DNA of 14,074 bases from Campylobacterales bacterium. GTDB lineage: Bacteria; Campylobacterota; Campylobacteria; Campylobacterales; QNZT01. The position numbers and the translations under genes are program-made. Below the pieces are notes generated by a model. That model made no database searches. It saw only the letters and a list, made by a program, of their open reading frames with translations, and was not told where the DNA came from. Location of the stretch: NCBI GenBank assembly GCA_027080605.1, contig JALWRO010000247.1, positions 1 to 14,074 of the forward strand, in the 5' to 3' direction. Below are positions 1 to 7,256 of the stretch, piece by piece. Each line of letters opens with the position of its first letter. The first letter of the stretch is position 1.

Positions 1-59
1 CATGAAAAGCCGCACTCGTAATAGACGGCGTTTTCATCTTTGAGAATATAGTTGGTCAT
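1..59 (-). CDS. Xaa-Pro peptidase (M24 family), N-terminal fragment
   Basis: Only the first 19 codons lie in the window; the gene runs off the left edge. The minus-strand ATG at 57-59 opens a frame reading MTNYILKDENAVYYECGFS, which matches the N-terminal style of Campylobacterota M24 metallopeptidases (Xaa-Pro aminopeptidase/dipeptidase) as I remember them. The start lies 3 bases after the aroQ stop codon, so the two are probably co-transcribed and perhaps translationally coupled, since no clear Shine-Dalgarno is visible. An aroQ followed by an M24 peptidase is also the Helicobacter pylori order, from memory. None of the metal ligands are in view, so the assignment rests on the N-terminus and the neighbour. 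Confidence 0.6.
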   Translation of the reverse strand, partial: MTNYILKDENAVYYECGFS

Positions 60-62
60 GCG

Positions 63-545
63 TTACTGTTGCGATGCCTGTTGTTGCTGCTGTGCTTCCT
101 GCATCGCTTTGATTTCGCTGAGAATCTGTACCATGCTGACCATCGCAAGGTGGTAGCTGAAAGGACCGAACCCTGCAATCTGACCTGCGCATACCGGAGC
201 GATCAAACTCTTTTGTCTGAACTCTTCTCTGGCGTAGATGTTGGAAATATGTACTTCCACTGTCGGGATTTGTACCGCTTTGATCGCGTCGCGGATAGCG
301 ATGGAAGTGTGTGTATAGGCGGCAGGGTTGATGATGATACCGTTGGCGTCGCCCATGCACTCCTGGATTTTGTCGACGATTTCGCCTTCCAGATTGGACT
401 GGAAAAATTCGATATCGATTTCACTCTGTTTGGCGTAGGTTTCCATCTGCGCGTGGATGTCGTCCAGTTTCATCGGACCGTAGATATTTTGTTCTCTGAG
501 TCCCAGCATATTGAGGTTCGGGCCTTGAATAACAACGATTTTCAT
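63..545 (-). CDS. aroQ: 3-dehydroquinate dehydratase, type II
   Basis: AroQ converts 3-dehydroquinate to 3-dehydroshikimate, the third step of the cytosolic shikimate pathway to aromatic amino acids. The 160-residue protein carries the full type II signature: GPNLN (residues 8-12), LGLRE and IYG with the catalytic Tyr22, FFQSNLEGEIVDKI (47-60), NPAAYTHTSIAIRDA (73-87), VEVHISN with the catalytic His99, REEFR ending in Arg110, and IAPVCAGQIAGFG. Type II enzymes are dodecamers of about 150 residues, so the length fits. The last dozen residues form an unusual Gln-rich tail (QEAQQQQQASQQ). The ATG is preceded by a clear AAGGAAA ribosome binding site. It is divergent from mqnF, an arrangement I also recall from Campylobacter jejuni (Cj0066c/Cj0067). 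The identification is secure. Confidence 0.97.
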   Translation of the reverse strand: MKIVVIQGPNLNMLGLREQNIYGPMKLDDIHAQMETYAKQSEIDIEFFQSNLEGEIVDKIQECMGDANGIIINPAAYTHTSIAIRDAIKAVQIPTVEVHISNIYAREEFRQKSLIAPVCAGQIAGFGPFSYHLAMVSMVQILSEIKAMQEAQQQQQASQQ

Positions 546-569
546 TCTTTTCCTTTTAAATTAATTAAT

Positions 570-597
570 GTCATAATGCTTTTTCAATATTTGTCAA
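570..597 (-). promoter_or_regulatory. Candidate sigma-70 promoter of aroQ
   Basis: On the minus strand a perfect -35 TTGACA (592-597) is followed after 16 bases by TATGAC (570-575), a four-of-six match to the -10 box. The start site would fall near 563, about 18 bases before the aroQ ATG, leaving room for the AAGGAAA ribosome binding site. The 88-base gap also has to contain the divergent mqnF promoter, which I could not place. Confidence 0.4.
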
Positions 598-633
598 GCA
601 ATGATTGTACCCAATTTGCCCTAAAGGAATTCT

Positions 634-1845
634 ATGACAATTATCCGTGCAGATTATGTGATGCGTATGAATGAAAGCTTTGAAATCATTACCGACGGCG
701 CAGTGGTTTTCGACGCGCATATTCAGGCAGTCGGCAAAGCAGCCGCCATTCGCGATGCCTATCCTGACGCGGAGTTTATCGATGCGGGAGAAAAGAGTGT
801 TTTGCTGCCGGGTCTGGTCAATCCGCATGTGCATCTGGAGTTTTCGGCAAACAGAACATCGCTTGCGTACGGCGACTTTATTCGCTGGCTGCGGAGCGTG
901 ATTGTTCACCGCGACGCACTCAGTGAAGCGTGCAAAGAGATCTGTATGAAGAAAGTACTGGACACTATCGTGCAAAGCGGTACGACGACGATCGGTGCGG
1001 TAAGCAGTTTCGGATTTGACATGAAGCCGTGTGTCCACTCGCCGTTGAATGTGGTCTATTTCAATGAAGTGCTTGGGAGCAACCCGGCGATGGTTGATGC
1101 GCTCTATGCCAATTTTCTGGGACGGCTTGATGAGAGCAAGCAGTATGCGCGAAAAAGTTTCATACCGGCAATCTCTGTCCACAGTCCCTACTCGACCCAT
1201 CCGATGCTTGCCAAAAAGGCGCTGGAGATTGCCAGAGAGGAGGGGATGGTTGTCTCGACACACTTCATGGAGTCTCCGGCGGAGCGGGCGTGGATCGACA
1301 GCGGTACGGGGGATTTCGCCGCATTTTTTGAAGATTTTGCACCAGGGAGCAAACCGGTCAACACCGCGCAGGGGTATCTGTCACTTTTTCGCAATGTCGA
1401 TACACTCTTTACCCACGCCACACAGGCGACGGATGAAGAGCTTGCATTGATGCAGGAGATAGGGTATATCACCCACTGTCCGGTCTCCAACCGTCTGCTG
1501 CATAACGGCAGGCTGGCGGTGGAAAAGGTGGAGAAACTGACACTCGGTACCGACGGACTGAGTTCGAACATATCCCTCAGTCTCTGGGATGAGATGCGCG
1601 CGGCGTTGTGGATGCATACCACGCTGGAGCCTAATCAACTGGCGAAACAGCTTTTGACAGCTGCAACACGGGAAGGAGCAAAAAGTCTGAAAAGAGAAGC
1701 GGGAGTACTGGAAGTGTTCAAAGATGCAGATCTAATTGTCGCACAGCTGCCGGAAACGGTAGCACATATAGAAGATCTCGCGTTGCAGACACTGCTACAC
1801 GTCAAAGAGGCGAAAATGGTTTTTATCGCCGGAGAGAGGATATAG
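634..1845 (+). CDS. mqnF: Aminofutalosine deaminase-type amidohydrolase (futalosine menaquinone pathway)
   Basis: A 403-residue metal-dependent hydrolase of the amidohydrolase superfamily (ATZ/TRZ-like). In Campylobacterota this family deaminates 6-amino-6-deoxyfutalosine to futalosine in menaquinone biosynthesis, in the cytosol. Metal-site motifs appear in order: PGLVNPHVHLEFS with His65 and His67, a SVHSPYS segment (His183), STHFMES with His210 and Glu213, THATQ (His261), THCPVSNRLL (His281) and LGTDGLSSN with Asp307. The start is supported by AAAGGAAT just upstream. The divergent pairing with aroQ is conserved in Campylobacter as I recall. A related deaminase (S-adenosylhomocysteine, guanine or chlorohydrolase type) cannot be excluded from sequence alone, but the lineage and context favour MqnF. 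No odd features are visible. Confidence 0.85.
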   Translation: MTIIRADYVMRMNESFEIITDGAVVFDAHIQAVGKAAAIRDAYPDAEFIDAGEKSVLLPGLVNPHVHLEFSANRTSLAYGDFIRWLRSVIVHRDALSEACKEICMKKVLDTIVQSGTTTIGAVSSFGFDMKPCVHSPLNVVYFNEVLGSNPAMVDALYANFLGRLDESKQYARKSFIPAISVHSPYSTHPMLAKKALEIAREEGMVVSTHFMESPAERAWIDSGTGDFAAFFEDFAPGSKPVNTAQGYLSLFRNVDTLFTHATQATDEELALMQEIGYITHCPVSNRLLHNGRLAVEKVEKLTLGTDGLSSNISLSLWDEMRAALWMHTTLEPNQLAKQLLTAATREGAKSLKREAGVLEVFKDADLIVAQLPETVAHIEDLALQTLLHVKEAKMVFIAGERI

Positions 1846-1848
1846 AGG

Positions 1849-1875
1849 GGCAGCGGGACTTTAGGTCCAGCTGCC
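1849..1875. terminator. Hairpin between convergent mqnF and DUF2853 genes
   Basis: GGCAGC (1849-1854) pairs with GCTGCC (1870-1875). After one G-A mismatch, GGAC (1856-1859) pairs with GTCC (1865-1868), leaving a five-base loop. It begins four bases after the mqnF stop and lies between two convergent genes, so a bidirectional transcript end is likely. Neither side has a proper T-tract, so it is not a textbook intrinsic terminator. Confidence 0.45.
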
Positions 1876-1892
1876 ATGAAATGATCGGCAGA

Positions 1893-2234
1893 TTAGGCGT
1901 AAACGCTCTCTTTACCGAATTTTTTTGTTAGAAGCGCATAGAAGAGGGCACGTTTTTTGGCAGGGTTTTTACTGCCCATCTCTTCGCATACCGCTTTGAT
2001 TGCTGCGTCAAGTGCCGCGTCATCTTCTGTCAGACCAAGTTTTTTCTGCAGAAAGTTCGTTTTGACTCTGTCCATTTCACTTTTCTGAGAACAGGCGACT
2101 GTTTCGCTGTCTTTTTTGTAGATCGACGGTCCAAGTCCTCTGGTCACTTTTTCGATCAATGTTGCAGGAACGTCAAGACCCAGTTTTTTTGCCTCTTCCT
2201 GATACGCCGCTATTTTTTCATCGAGTTTGCTCAT
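1893..2234 (-). CDS. DUF2853 family protein
   Basis: A small soluble protein of 113 residues that I recognise as DUF2853, a family of unknown function. Family-like stretches are KLGLDVPATLIEKVTRGLGP, SIYKKDSETVACSQKSEMD, VKTNFLQKKLGL and the C-terminal RALFYALLTKKFGKESVY. There is no signal peptide or membrane segment, and the composition is Lys-rich and largely helical. The ATG is fixed by a strong AAAGGAGG ribosome binding site (2239-2246). It lies 89 bases downstream of cysK on the same strand with its own candidate promoter, so it may be transcribed alone or as the tail of a cysK transcript. No function can be assigned. Confidence 0.85.
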   Translation of the reverse strand: MSKLDEKIAAYQEEAKKLGLDVPATLIEKVTRGLGPSIYKKDSETVACSQKSEMDRVKTNFLQKKLGLTEDDAALDAAIKAVCEEMGSKNPAKKRALFYALLTKKFGKESVYA

Positions 2235-2257
2235 GAAGCCTCCTTTAAAACCTTTAA

Positions 2258-2287
2258 AATATATTCACTAAAGTATAGCGCTTTCAA
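2258..2287 (-). promoter_or_regulatory. Candidate promoter of the DUF2853 gene
   Basis: On the minus strand TTGAAA (2282-2287), 18 bases and TATATT (2258-2263) form a sigma-70-like pair. Transcription would start near 2251, just before the AAAGGAGG ribosome binding site, giving a leader of about 17 bases. A second -10-like TATACT lies at 2272-2277. The region is AT-rich, so chance matches are likely. Confidence 0.35.
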
Positions 2288-2323
2288 TTTAAAGGCGAAA
2301 TAATAAAATAATTTTATATTTTT

Positions 2324-3238
2324 TTATTCAAAAAGCTCTGTACTCAAATAGCGTTCCCCGGTATCGCACAGTACGGTGACAATCCGTTTGCCGGGATTCT
2401 CTTTGGCTACCTGCATGGCAGCCCAGACGTTGGCACCGCTGGAGATGCCGACCAGCAAACCTTCCGTTTTGGCAAGGCTTTTGGCTGTGGCGATGGCGTC
2501 TTCATTGCTGACGGTGATTACTTTGTCGTAGATATGAGTATCAAGAACCGGGGGTACGAATCCGGCGCCGATACCCTGAATTTTATGCGGACCGGGTTTT
2601 CCGCCGCTGAGAACAGGGGAGTCCTCGGGTTCCACCGCGATAATGCTGATGCCGGGAATCAGCTTTTTCAGTGTTTCGCCGGTGCCTGTCAGTGTACCGC
2701 CCGTACCGACTGCGGCGACAAAAAAATCGACTTTGCCTTCCATATCGTTATAGATCTCTATGGCGGTGGTTTCACGGTGCACTTTGGGATTGGCGGGGTT
2801 GGAGAACTGTCCGAGGATCAGGGAGTTTTCAATCTCTTCATGAAGTGCTTTTGCTTTGTTTATGGCACCGTTCATTCCCTCCTCTTTGGGGGTGAGTTCG
2901 AGCATGGCACCGAAAGCGCTGAGAATTTTACGTCGTTCAATACTCATCGATTCGGGCATGGTCAGGATCAGCCGTATGCCCAGTGACGCGCAGATGCTTG
3001 CCAGAGCGATTCCCGTATTGCCGGAGGTGGGTTCGATGATGGTCGTGGTTTCATTGATCTTGCCGCTTTCGAGTGCCTCTTTGATCATACTGTAGCCTAT
3101 CCTGTCTTTGACGGAACTGGTCGGATTGAAAAATTCGCATTTTGCGAGCAGCAGTGCACCGGTTTTCTGCGATGCACGGTTGAGCCGGATCAGGGGTGTA
3201 TTGCCGATGAGGTCGGTAATGTTGTTTGCGACATTCAT
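2324..3238 (-). CDS. cysK: Cysteine synthase A (O-acetylserine sulfhydrylase)
   Basis: A PLP-dependent enzyme that makes L-cysteine from O-acetyl-L-serine and sulfide in the cytosol. At 304 residues it has normal family length. Motifs are NPTSSVKDRIG with the PLP-binding Lys44, the substrate loop PTSGNTG (70-76), the PLP-phosphate loop GTGGTLTG (178-185), the CysK-type GPHKIQGIGAGFVP (216-229), GISSGA with the Ser contacting the pyridine nitrogen (264-269) and the C-terminal CDTGERYLST. The GPHKIQGIGAGFVP stretch favours CysK over CysM. The ATG follows a strong AGGAGGAG ribosome binding site. Upstream, 42 bases away, ends the DUF72 gene on the same strand, so read-through is possible. Confidence 0.95.
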   Translation of the reverse strand: MNVANNITDLIGNTPLIRLNRASQKTGALLLAKCEFFNPTSSVKDRIGYSMIKEALESGKINETTTIIEPTSGNTGIALASICASLGIRLILTMPESMSIERRKILSAFGAMLELTPKEEGMNGAINKAKALHEEIENSLILGQFSNPANPKVHRETTAIEIYNDMEGKVDFFVAAVGTGGTLTGTGETLKKLIPGISIIAVEPEDSPVLSGGKPGPHKIQGIGAGFVPPVLDTHIYDKVITVSNEDAIATAKSLAKTEGLLVGISSGANVWAAMQVAKENPGKRIVTVLCDTGERYLSTELFE

Positions 3239-3265
3239 GAAGAGCTCCTCCTATAACTTTTTATT

Positions 3266-3271
3266 ATTATA
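3266..3271 (-). promoter_or_regulatory. -10 element upstream of cysK
   Basis: A perfect TATAAT lies on the minus strand 27 bases before the cysK ATG, preceded by GT. No recognisable -35 lies 16-18 bases upstream. Promoters driven mainly by the -10 box are known in Campylobacterota, so it may still be functional. Confidence 0.35.
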
Positions 3272-3280
3272 ACTAAAAAT

Positions 3281-4060
3281 TTATAAAAAGGGATCCAATG
3301 CTTTGACAAAACGGCGCAATCTTTGTGCATCGGTAACGGCATTTCTCTCTGTATCGTTGTTGAAATAGACAAAGAGATGTTTTTGCCGGTGTGCCATCTC
3401 CATCAGCATCTGTGCATAGGTTTTCAGGGTGGTATCATCGTAGCTGCCGCCGTAGTGCCCGTCGGGACCGTGCAGTCTGAGATAGGTAAAATCCGCCGTC
3501 ATCTGAGGGTCGATTTTCACTTTGTTAAAGTCGTGCAGGCAGCGGGCGACGTTGTAGGCTTTGAGTATAGTATCTGTCTTTTCATCTTGCCAGCTTTCGT
3601 GGCGAAACTCGATCGCATAGCGGTATCCGGAGGGAAGAAGTTGCAGAAAATCGCTCAGCAGTTCCGTATCTTTGTGCAGTGAGGGCGGCAGCTGGAAGAG
3701 TATGGCGGCGATTTTGCGTTTGAGCGGTTTGACGAGATGCAAAAAGAGATAGAGCGGATCTTTGACATCTTTCAGTTTGTGGTAGTGGGTAATTTGCCGG
3801 GAAGCTTTGAGGGCGAAGAGAAAATGTTCCGGCGTCTCCTCTTCCCAGTGTGTAACGGTTTTGGCTTTGGGCAGATGGTAAAAGGTGCTATTGAGCTCCA
3901 CGGTGTCGAACTCTTTCATGTAGTATTCAAAATAACGGCTTTTGGAGAGCTCTGCCGGATAAAACACCTCTTTCCAGTGGGGATAGTAAAAACCGCTTGT
4001 GCCGACCCTGATTTTCTCGCTTAAACTTTCCATGAAATGATTATACATTGTATTTTTCAT
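3281..4060 (-). CDS. DUF72 (YecE-like) TIM-barrel protein
   Basis: A 259-residue soluble protein of the DUF72/YecE family, TIM-barrel proteins of unknown cellular role. Family stretches are IRVGTSGFYYPHWKEVFYP (17-35), FDTVELNSTFYHLP (51-64), ILFQLPPS, YAIEFRHESW (148-157), YLRLHGPDGHYGGSY (193-207) and VYFNNDTERNAVTDAQRL near the C-terminus. The start is uncertain. The ATG at 4058-4060 has AAAGGAAA only about 18 bases upstream, too far for a normal ribosome binding site. In-frame ATGs at 4046-4048 and 4031-4033 have none. The third would bring the conserved IRVGTSG block closest to the N-terminus, and a minus-strand TATAAT (4040-4045) sits just before it. The gene is divergent from the exported TPR gene. 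Confidence 0.88.
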   Translation of the reverse strand: MKNTMYNHFMESLSEKIRVGTSGFYYPHWKEVFYPAELSKSRYFEYYMKEFDTVELNSTFYHLPKAKTVTHWEEETPEHFLFALKASRQITHYHKLKDVKDPLYLFLHLVKPLKRKIAAILFQLPPSLHKDTELLSDFLQLLPSGYRYAIEFRHESWQDEKTDTILKAYNVARCLHDFNKVKIDPQMTADFTYLRLHGPDGHYGGSYDDTTLKTYAQMLMEMAHRQKHLFVYFNNDTERNAVTDAQRLRRFVKALDPFL

Positions 4061-4127
4061 TATTTTTATTAAAGTAATTTCCTTTTCTGTCGATATAGCT
4101 GCAAATATGAGAGCATCAAGGTGGCGT

Positions 4128-5015
4128 ATGAAGTTTTTACTGATACTTTTTCTGACATGGCAGGGGCTCGTTGCACACGCAGATGAAGCGAACTACTATG
4201 CGATGAAAAAGGTAGCCTATCGCTATTTTGATGGTGGCAAGAGTACCAAAGCGATTCGCTATGTACAGGCTTTTATCGAAAAACATCCCAAGAGTTACCG
4301 TGCACAGAATTTACTGGCACACTTTTACTACTGGGAAGGGGAAAAAGAGCAGTCCCGTAAGATCCTCGAAAAAGTGGTGCAAATGAGTGATTTAGCCGAA
4401 GCGAGACGCCTTTTGAAACGGTTGCAGCAGGTCTCCGTTGCCAAAAAGCGTAAAGGCGATAAAAGCGTTCAGCAGACTCCTTCCAAAGGAAGAGAAGATA
4501 TCTCTTCCGATCTTGCCTTTTTGCTGGAGTATGTCAAAACACACCCTTTTGATGTAGAAAATCGAAAATTCCTGATGCACTATTTTATTTCAGTCAACGA
4601 TACAAAATCGGCGCAGAAGATGGCACGTGAAATTTTACGCATCGACCCCGATGAGACTGAAACGCTGCGTATGGTGCAAGAGACGGGTTTGTTGCCCAAA
4701 GAGCATATTGCACAAAATGTTGCGTCGCAACCGGAGATGGACAAGATCGTTTCGGTGTTGAACAACTATTTTGTACAGCATAAATACCGCCGTTTTGTCA
4801 ATCTTTACAATGCCGTCACACACCAAAATGTTTATCTGCCGGAGTATATTCATATTGACGCAGTGCGGGCGGCGGTAGAGATCCAGGCATTTGCGCTTGC
4901 GCGAAGGATTTTACAGCAGCACAATTTTACACCGGGCAAACATGTGCAGGAATTGCGTGCACTGCTTGACCGAAAAGTGCTTCATATCTCTTCGGGAGAG
5001 AGATCCAGACTGTAG
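4128..5015 (+). CDS. Exported TPR-like protein of unknown function
   Basis: About 295 residues from the ATG at 4128. I prefer this start over the in-frame ATG at 4107 because AAGGTGG lies just upstream and the protein then opens with a clean signal peptide: MKFLLILFLTWQGLVAHA, likely cut before DEANYY. The mature protein is helical and TPR-like. Paired helices run YYAMKKVAYRYFDGGKSTKA and YRAQNLLAHFYYWEGEKEQS, with a second group around FLLEYVKTHPFDVENRKFLM and NDTKSAQKMAREILRIDPDE. A basic, low-complexity linker (KKRKGDKSVQQTPSKG) separates them. A periplasmic or outer-membrane-associated scaffold role is inferred. I do not recognise a named family. Its last 34 bases overlap the convergent tilS gene. 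Confidence 0.8.
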   Translation: MKFLLILFLTWQGLVAHADEANYYAMKKVAYRYFDGGKSTKAIRYVQAFIEKHPKSYRAQNLLAHFYYWEGEKEQSRKILEKVVQMSDLAEARRLLKRLQQVSVAKKRKGDKSVQQTPSKGREDISSDLAFLLEYVKTHPFDVENRKFLMHYFISVNDTKSAQKMAREILRIDPDETETLRMVQETGLLPKEHIAQNVASQPEMDKIVSVLNNYFVQHKYRRFVNLYNAVTHQNVYLPEYIHIDAVRAAVEIQAFALARRILQQHNFTPGKHVQELRALLDRKVLHISSGERSRL

Positions 5016-5962
5016 AGATAGGGACGGATTTTCTGCGGTATTTTTGCTACTCTGCACGCCTCTTTGAACTGCTTTGGCATCGTCACCTTGACATGCGGGG
5101 CGATATAAATCTTCTCTTCATGAAGTACGACAGCAAAACGGTTTGAAATCACGACATCCCTCTTTTCGGCGATCTCTGCTTTTTGTGCGGCAGAGAGGAG
5201 ATAGCCCATCTGTTTGAGTACTTTGTCGATCTGGCGCAGATCGAGGGTGATCTCTCCGGTGCGTTCGAGGATGGTCAGATCGCCGGTTTTTTTGATAACG
5301 CGCAGTTTGAAAAGTGCCTCTTTGTCTTTTTGCAGGTAACGAAAACTCTTTTGAATCCCTTCATGAAATGCTTCTGTCAACGGGGTGGCGAATTGTTTGC
5401 GGAAATAGTTGCGTTTATAGGTTTCATCGTTGTTGGTTTCGTCGATAAAGTATGGGTGTTTGTGTTCATGAAGATAGTCGAGAAGCGCTGCTTTGGGGGT
5501 ATGGATGAGGGGTCGGATGAGGCGGTAGTGTTCCCGCTCTTCGATCTCTTCGAAACCCAGCATCTCAACCAGTCCCGCCCCCTTTGTCAGTTGCATCAAA
5601 AACCACTCCAGCCGGTCGTTAAGGTGGTGGGCGGTGAGGAGATTGTCGTAGTGGTGGTGTCTGATGACCTCTTCGAAAAAGGCGTAGCGTATTTTTCGGG
5701 CTTCATGTTCGAAGTTGGCAGGCGGGAGCATCACCTCTTTGATATAGCACTGTTTGTGGTATTGTTCGGCGAGTGCTCTGGCGTGTTTCGCCTCTTTAGA
5801 AGAACTCTCTCTGGTGTGGTAGTTGACCAGTGCGATATCGAAGTCAATTTCTGCTTCATGAAGCAAAAAAAAGAGAGCACTGGAATCTACCCCTGCCGAA
5901 AAGGTGAGGAGATTTTTGCGGTTCTGGAGTTCTTTAAGACTCTCCGGTGAGAGTAGCGACAA
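4982..5962 (-). CDS. tilS: tRNA(Ile)-lysidine synthase
   Basis: TilS uses ATP to attach lysine to C34 of the CAU-anticodon tRNA(Ile), changing both its charging and its decoding to AUA; it is normally essential. The 326-residue protein has the N-type PP-loop SAGVDSS (22-28), the FEHEARKIRYAFFEE stretch (84-98), TAHHLNDRLEWFLMQLTKGA (110-129), LIRPLI and the TilS hallmark IDETNNDETYKRNYFRK (173-189). The C-terminal region is short, as in other Campylobacterota. The start is TTG (5960-5962), supported by AGGAG six bases upstream. This start lies 29 bases inside the end of rimO, so translational coupling is likely. The 3' end overlaps the convergent TPR gene by 34 bases. Confidence 0.93.
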   Translation of the reverse strand: MSLLSPESLKELQNRKNLLTFSAGVDSSALFFLLHEAEIDFDIALVNYHTRESSSKEAKHARALAEQYHKQCYIKEVMLPPANFEHEARKIRYAFFEEVIRHHHYDNLLTAHHLNDRLEWFLMQLTKGAGLVEMLGFEEIEEREHYRLIRPLIHTPKAALLDYLHEHKHPYFIDETNNDETYKRNYFRKQFATPLTEAFHEGIQKSFRYLQKDKEALFKLRVIKKTGDLTILERTGEITLDLRQIDKVLKQMGYLLSAAQKAEIAEKRDVVISNRFAVVLHEEKIYIAPHVKVTMPKQFKEACRVAKIPQKIRPYLYSLDLSPEEI

Positions 5963-7253
5963 GTTTGTCTCCTGCGACCTGGGTCACTTTGGCTTTGTAG
6001 GTGTGTCCGATTTTGGGTTCTGTGTCCATATCGTTTTCATTGATCAGAATTTCACCGTCAATATCTTCCGCCCAGGCAAGTTTTTTAGCGCCCAGGAAAA
6101 ATTCGTGTTCGCTGCTTGGTCCCTGGACGACGACATCGATCTCTTTGCCGAGTTCTTTGTGGAGTGATTGTTGGGTCTTTCGGTCGATAATCTCCTGCAA
6201 AACGGCAATACGCGCGTCGATGACTTCGTCGGGGATCTTCTCCTCTTCCATCGTTTCGGCTTTGGTTCCCTCTTCGTCGGAGTAGGCAAAGACGTTGATG
6301 CGGTCGAAATCGTATGCCTCCAGAAAATCGCACAGCTCCTCAAAGTCGGCATCGGTTTCACCAGGATGTCCGGCGATTACGGAGGTGCGCACAAATGAAT
6401 CCGGCGCGTTTCGCATGATTTCCAGCTGGTGTTTGATGACCTCCTGCCCGCTGCCGCGGCGCATAATTTTGAGCATCCGGTCGCTGATGTGCTGGATCGG
6501 CATGTCGAAGTAGTTGTGGAAAATTTTGGAGTTGATGATCCTGTGCAGCACATCGTCGCTGAGTGTGGAGGGGTAGAGGTAGAGGATACGTGCGCTTTTG
6601 ACCCCTTCGATCTTTTCGATCGCGTCGATGAGTTGTATGAGTCCATCTTTCTGGTCGAAATCTCTGAGGTAAGAGCTGCTGTCCTGTGAGATGAAACTAA
6701 AGTCGTAAAAGCCCTGTGCCGCCAGTTTTTCCACTTCATGAACGATGTCGTCCAGCGGGCGCGACTGGAGTTTGCCTTTGAAATGGGGGATGGCGCAGAA
6801 CGCGCACTGCTGGTTGCAGCCTTCCGACAGTTTGATGTAAGCGTGGTAGTTTGAGCCGGTAATGACACGGTCGGCATCTTTGATGAGGTAGGTACGCGGC
6901 GAAAAGCGGTTTTCACGCCGTTCGATCAGTTCGTCGATTTTGTCGTAGTCGCCGACGCCGGTGAAGATATCGACCTCTTTGAGCTCTTTTTGCAGATCCT
7001 CTTTGTAGCGTTCGCTGAGACAGCCGCTCATGACAAGCAGAGAGTCCTTCTTGCGTGCGTCATGAAGATTGAGGATGGTCTGAATACTCTCCTCTTTCGC
7101 CGCGTCGATAAAGCCGCAGGTGTTGACGATGATGACATCGGCTTCGTCCGGTTCCTGGGTGATGTCGTATGCTTTGAGCCGTCCGAGCATCACTTCGGAG
7201 TCGATCAGGTTTTTGGTGCATCCGAGCGATACAAGATGTAATTTTTTTCCCAT
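5934..7253 (-). CDS. rimO: Ribosomal protein S12 methylthiotransferase
   Basis: RimO is a radical-SAM methylthiotransferase that adds a methylthio group to the beta carbon of a conserved aspartate in ribosomal protein S12. At 439 residues it has normal length. The N-terminal MTTase domain carries the three auxiliary-cluster cysteines Cys12 (SLGCTKNLIDSE), Cys46 (NTCGFI) and Cys78 (SGCLSERY). The radical-SAM motif CNQQCAFC gives Cys146, Cys150 and Cys153, followed by IPHFKGKLQSR. The C-terminal TRAM domain runs from about residue 370. SLGCTKNLIDSE and IPHFKGKLQSR favour RimO over the tRNA enzymes MiaB and MtaB. The ATG follows the panC stop by three bases with only a weak TGGA upstream, so coupling to panC is probable. 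Confidence 0.95.
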   Translation of the reverse strand: MGKKLHLVSLGCTKNLIDSEVMLGRLKAYDITQEPDEADVIIVNTCGFIDAAKEESIQTILNLHDARKKDSLLVMSGCLSERYKEDLQKELKEVDIFTGVGDYDKIDELIERRENRFSPRTYLIKDADRVITGSNYHAYIKLSEGCNQQCAFCAIPHFKGKLQSRPLDDIVHEVEKLAAQGFYDFSFISQDSSSYLRDFDQKDGLIQLIDAIEKIEGVKSARILYLYPSTLSDDVLHRIINSKIFHNYFDMPIQHISDRMLKIMRRGSGQEVIKHQLEIMRNAPDSFVRTSVIAGHPGETDADFEELCDFLEAYDFDRINVFAYSDEEGTKAETMEEEKIPDEVIDARIAVLQEIIDRKTQQSLHKELGKEIDVVVQGPSSEHEFFLGAKKLAWAEDIDGEILINENDMDTEPKIGHTYKAKVTQVAGDKLVATLTGES

Positions 7254-7256
7254 TTG

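Noticed and set aside
69..674. Plus-strand open frame of 201 codons opposite aroQ
   Set aside because: It is fully antisense to a gene with complete AroQ motifs, shows no family features and has no ribosome binding site.
571..1263. Minus-strand open frame of 230 codons opposite mqnF
   Set aside because: It is antisense to the catalytic half of the amidohydrolase and its composition (Arg/His/Cys-rich) is that of a shadow frame.
2303..2317. AT-only hairpin downstream of cysK as a terminator
   Set aside because: The six A-T pairs are too weak and the minus strand has no T-tract after the stem.
5183..5950. Plus-strand open frame of 255 codons opposite tilS
   Set aside because: It mirrors tilS codon structure, with a Val/Phe/Gly-rich product of low information and no family match.
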